The notes under the pieces were generated by a model, which was not told the DNA's origin, did not search any database, and worked only from the letters and a program-made list of their open reading frames with translations. A program made the translations under genes and the position numbers. 6,251 nt of DNA from positions 1 to 6,251 of the forward strand of contig SKGY01000110.1 in NCBI GenBank assembly GCA_007117235.1, in the 5' to 3' direction. The stretch comes from Balneolaceae bacterium. Its GTDB lineage: Bacteria; Bacteroidota; Rhodothermia; Balneolales; Balneolaceae. Below are positions 5,839 to 6,251 of this stretch, piece by piece (the stretch's first letter is position 1; each line of letters starts with the position of its first letter).

Positions 5839-6251
5839 ATGAAATTACTACTCATTTTTTTGTTGATAAACATCCACCCTCAATCATTCACATCTGAGCA
5901 GACTATTACCAATGATCTGCAAGAAATTAAGATGCTTATCGTAAATGGTGATCGGGACGGCGCTATTTCAGAACTGGAGGCAATTGTAAGTCATCAAAAA
6001 GATAATGTGGAAGCAATAGTGCTACTTTCAGATCTGTACCATCAAACTCATCAATTTGGAAAGCTGATCACGTTGGTTGAATCAAATAATAACAAGGTAT
6101 CTGAAATTGGATCGGTACAGTTTGTGTATGCTCAGGCCAAATATCAAACAGGGTTCAAGCCTGAAGCGATAGAGGCACTTGAGCGAAACAGAGAGCTTGA
6201 CAACTTTGACATCAGAGGGCTAATACTTCTTGGCTCTATCTACTACAATGA
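5839..6251 (+). CDS. Exported TPR-type repeat protein, partial (cut by right edge)
   Basis: The frame is open from ATG at 5839 to the window edge (137 full codons). The start MKLLLIFLLINIHPQSFTS is a short signal peptide with cleavage probably near residue 16-19, so the protein is likely periplasmic or secreted. After it, helix pairs with tetratricopeptide spacing follow. One runs from about 24 to 48 (G.RDGAISELEAIV), the next from 56 (EAIVLLSDLYHQTHQFGKLI), then 88-116 (SVQFVYAQAKYQTGFKPEAIEALE) and another begins at 123 (IRGLILLGSIYYN). The A/G/Y positions fit TPR consensus helices. Such domains mediate protein contacts; no specific partner or function can be read from this fragment. It is transcribed divergently from the epimerase. 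The C-terminal part, which could carry further domains, is missing. Confidence 0.85.
   Translation, partial: MKLLLIFLLINIHPQSFTSEQTITNDLQEIKMLIVNGDRDGAISELEAIVSHQKDNVEAIVLLSDLYHQTHQFGKLITLVESNNNKVSEIGSVQFVYAQAKYQTGFKPEAIEALERNRELDNFDIRGLILLGSIYYN

Noticed and set aside
1..6251. CRISPR array, tRNA/rRNA, insertion sequence or prophage
   Set aside because: No spaced direct repeats, no tRNA- or rRNA-like sequence, and no transposase, integrase or terminal inverted repeats were seen on either strand.

Overview
The window is AT-rich bacterial DNA. Start codons mostly lack a clear Shine-Dalgarno sequence, and the leaders are A/T-rich. This, together with a methylmalonyl-CoA epimerase, LPP20-type lipoproteins and a CHASE2 receptor, suggests a Gram-negative member of the Bacteroidota/Balneolota group (FCB superphylum). 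That placement is inferred from gene content and style; no rRNA or other marker gene is present.

Left part (1-2616, minus strand): a compact three-gene operon read right to left. It encodes an LPP20-like outer-membrane or periplasmic lipoprotein (2616-2044), a secreted protein with two LPP20-like units in tandem (2057-1272, overlapping the previous gene by 14 bases and apparently starting at TTG), and a CHASE2 sensor protein (from 1262, nine bases further on). The CHASE2 protein runs off the left edge after its three-helix membrane block, so its cytoplasmic output domain is not visible. In proteins of this layout that domain is commonly a class III adenylate/guanylate cyclase.

Middle (2617-2898): a 282-base divergent intergenic region with a perfect 16-bp palindrome and two further 7-bp-arm inverted repeats. 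To its right (plus strand) is a two-gene operon: a small stand-alone cyclic-nucleotide-binding protein with an intact phosphate-binding cassette and no DNA-binding domain (2899-3444), overlapped by 17 bases by an AI-2E family membrane transporter (3428-4756). A strong hairpin with T-runs on both sides (4755-4802) appears to terminate both this operon and the convergent gene.

Right part (4770-6251): a small four-helix membrane protein of unknown function (minus), methylmalonyl-CoA epimerase (minus, true start probably 5699), and the 5' part of a secreted TPR-type protein (plus, cut by the right edge).

The most interesting reading is a possible signalling module. Periplasmic LPP20-like proteins and a CHASE2 receptor on one strand face a cyclic-nucleotide-binding effector coupled to a transporter on the other, all around one shared palindromic control region. 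This is an inference from arrangement and domain chemistry; it depends on whether the off-window part of the CHASE2 protein is a nucleotide cyclase.
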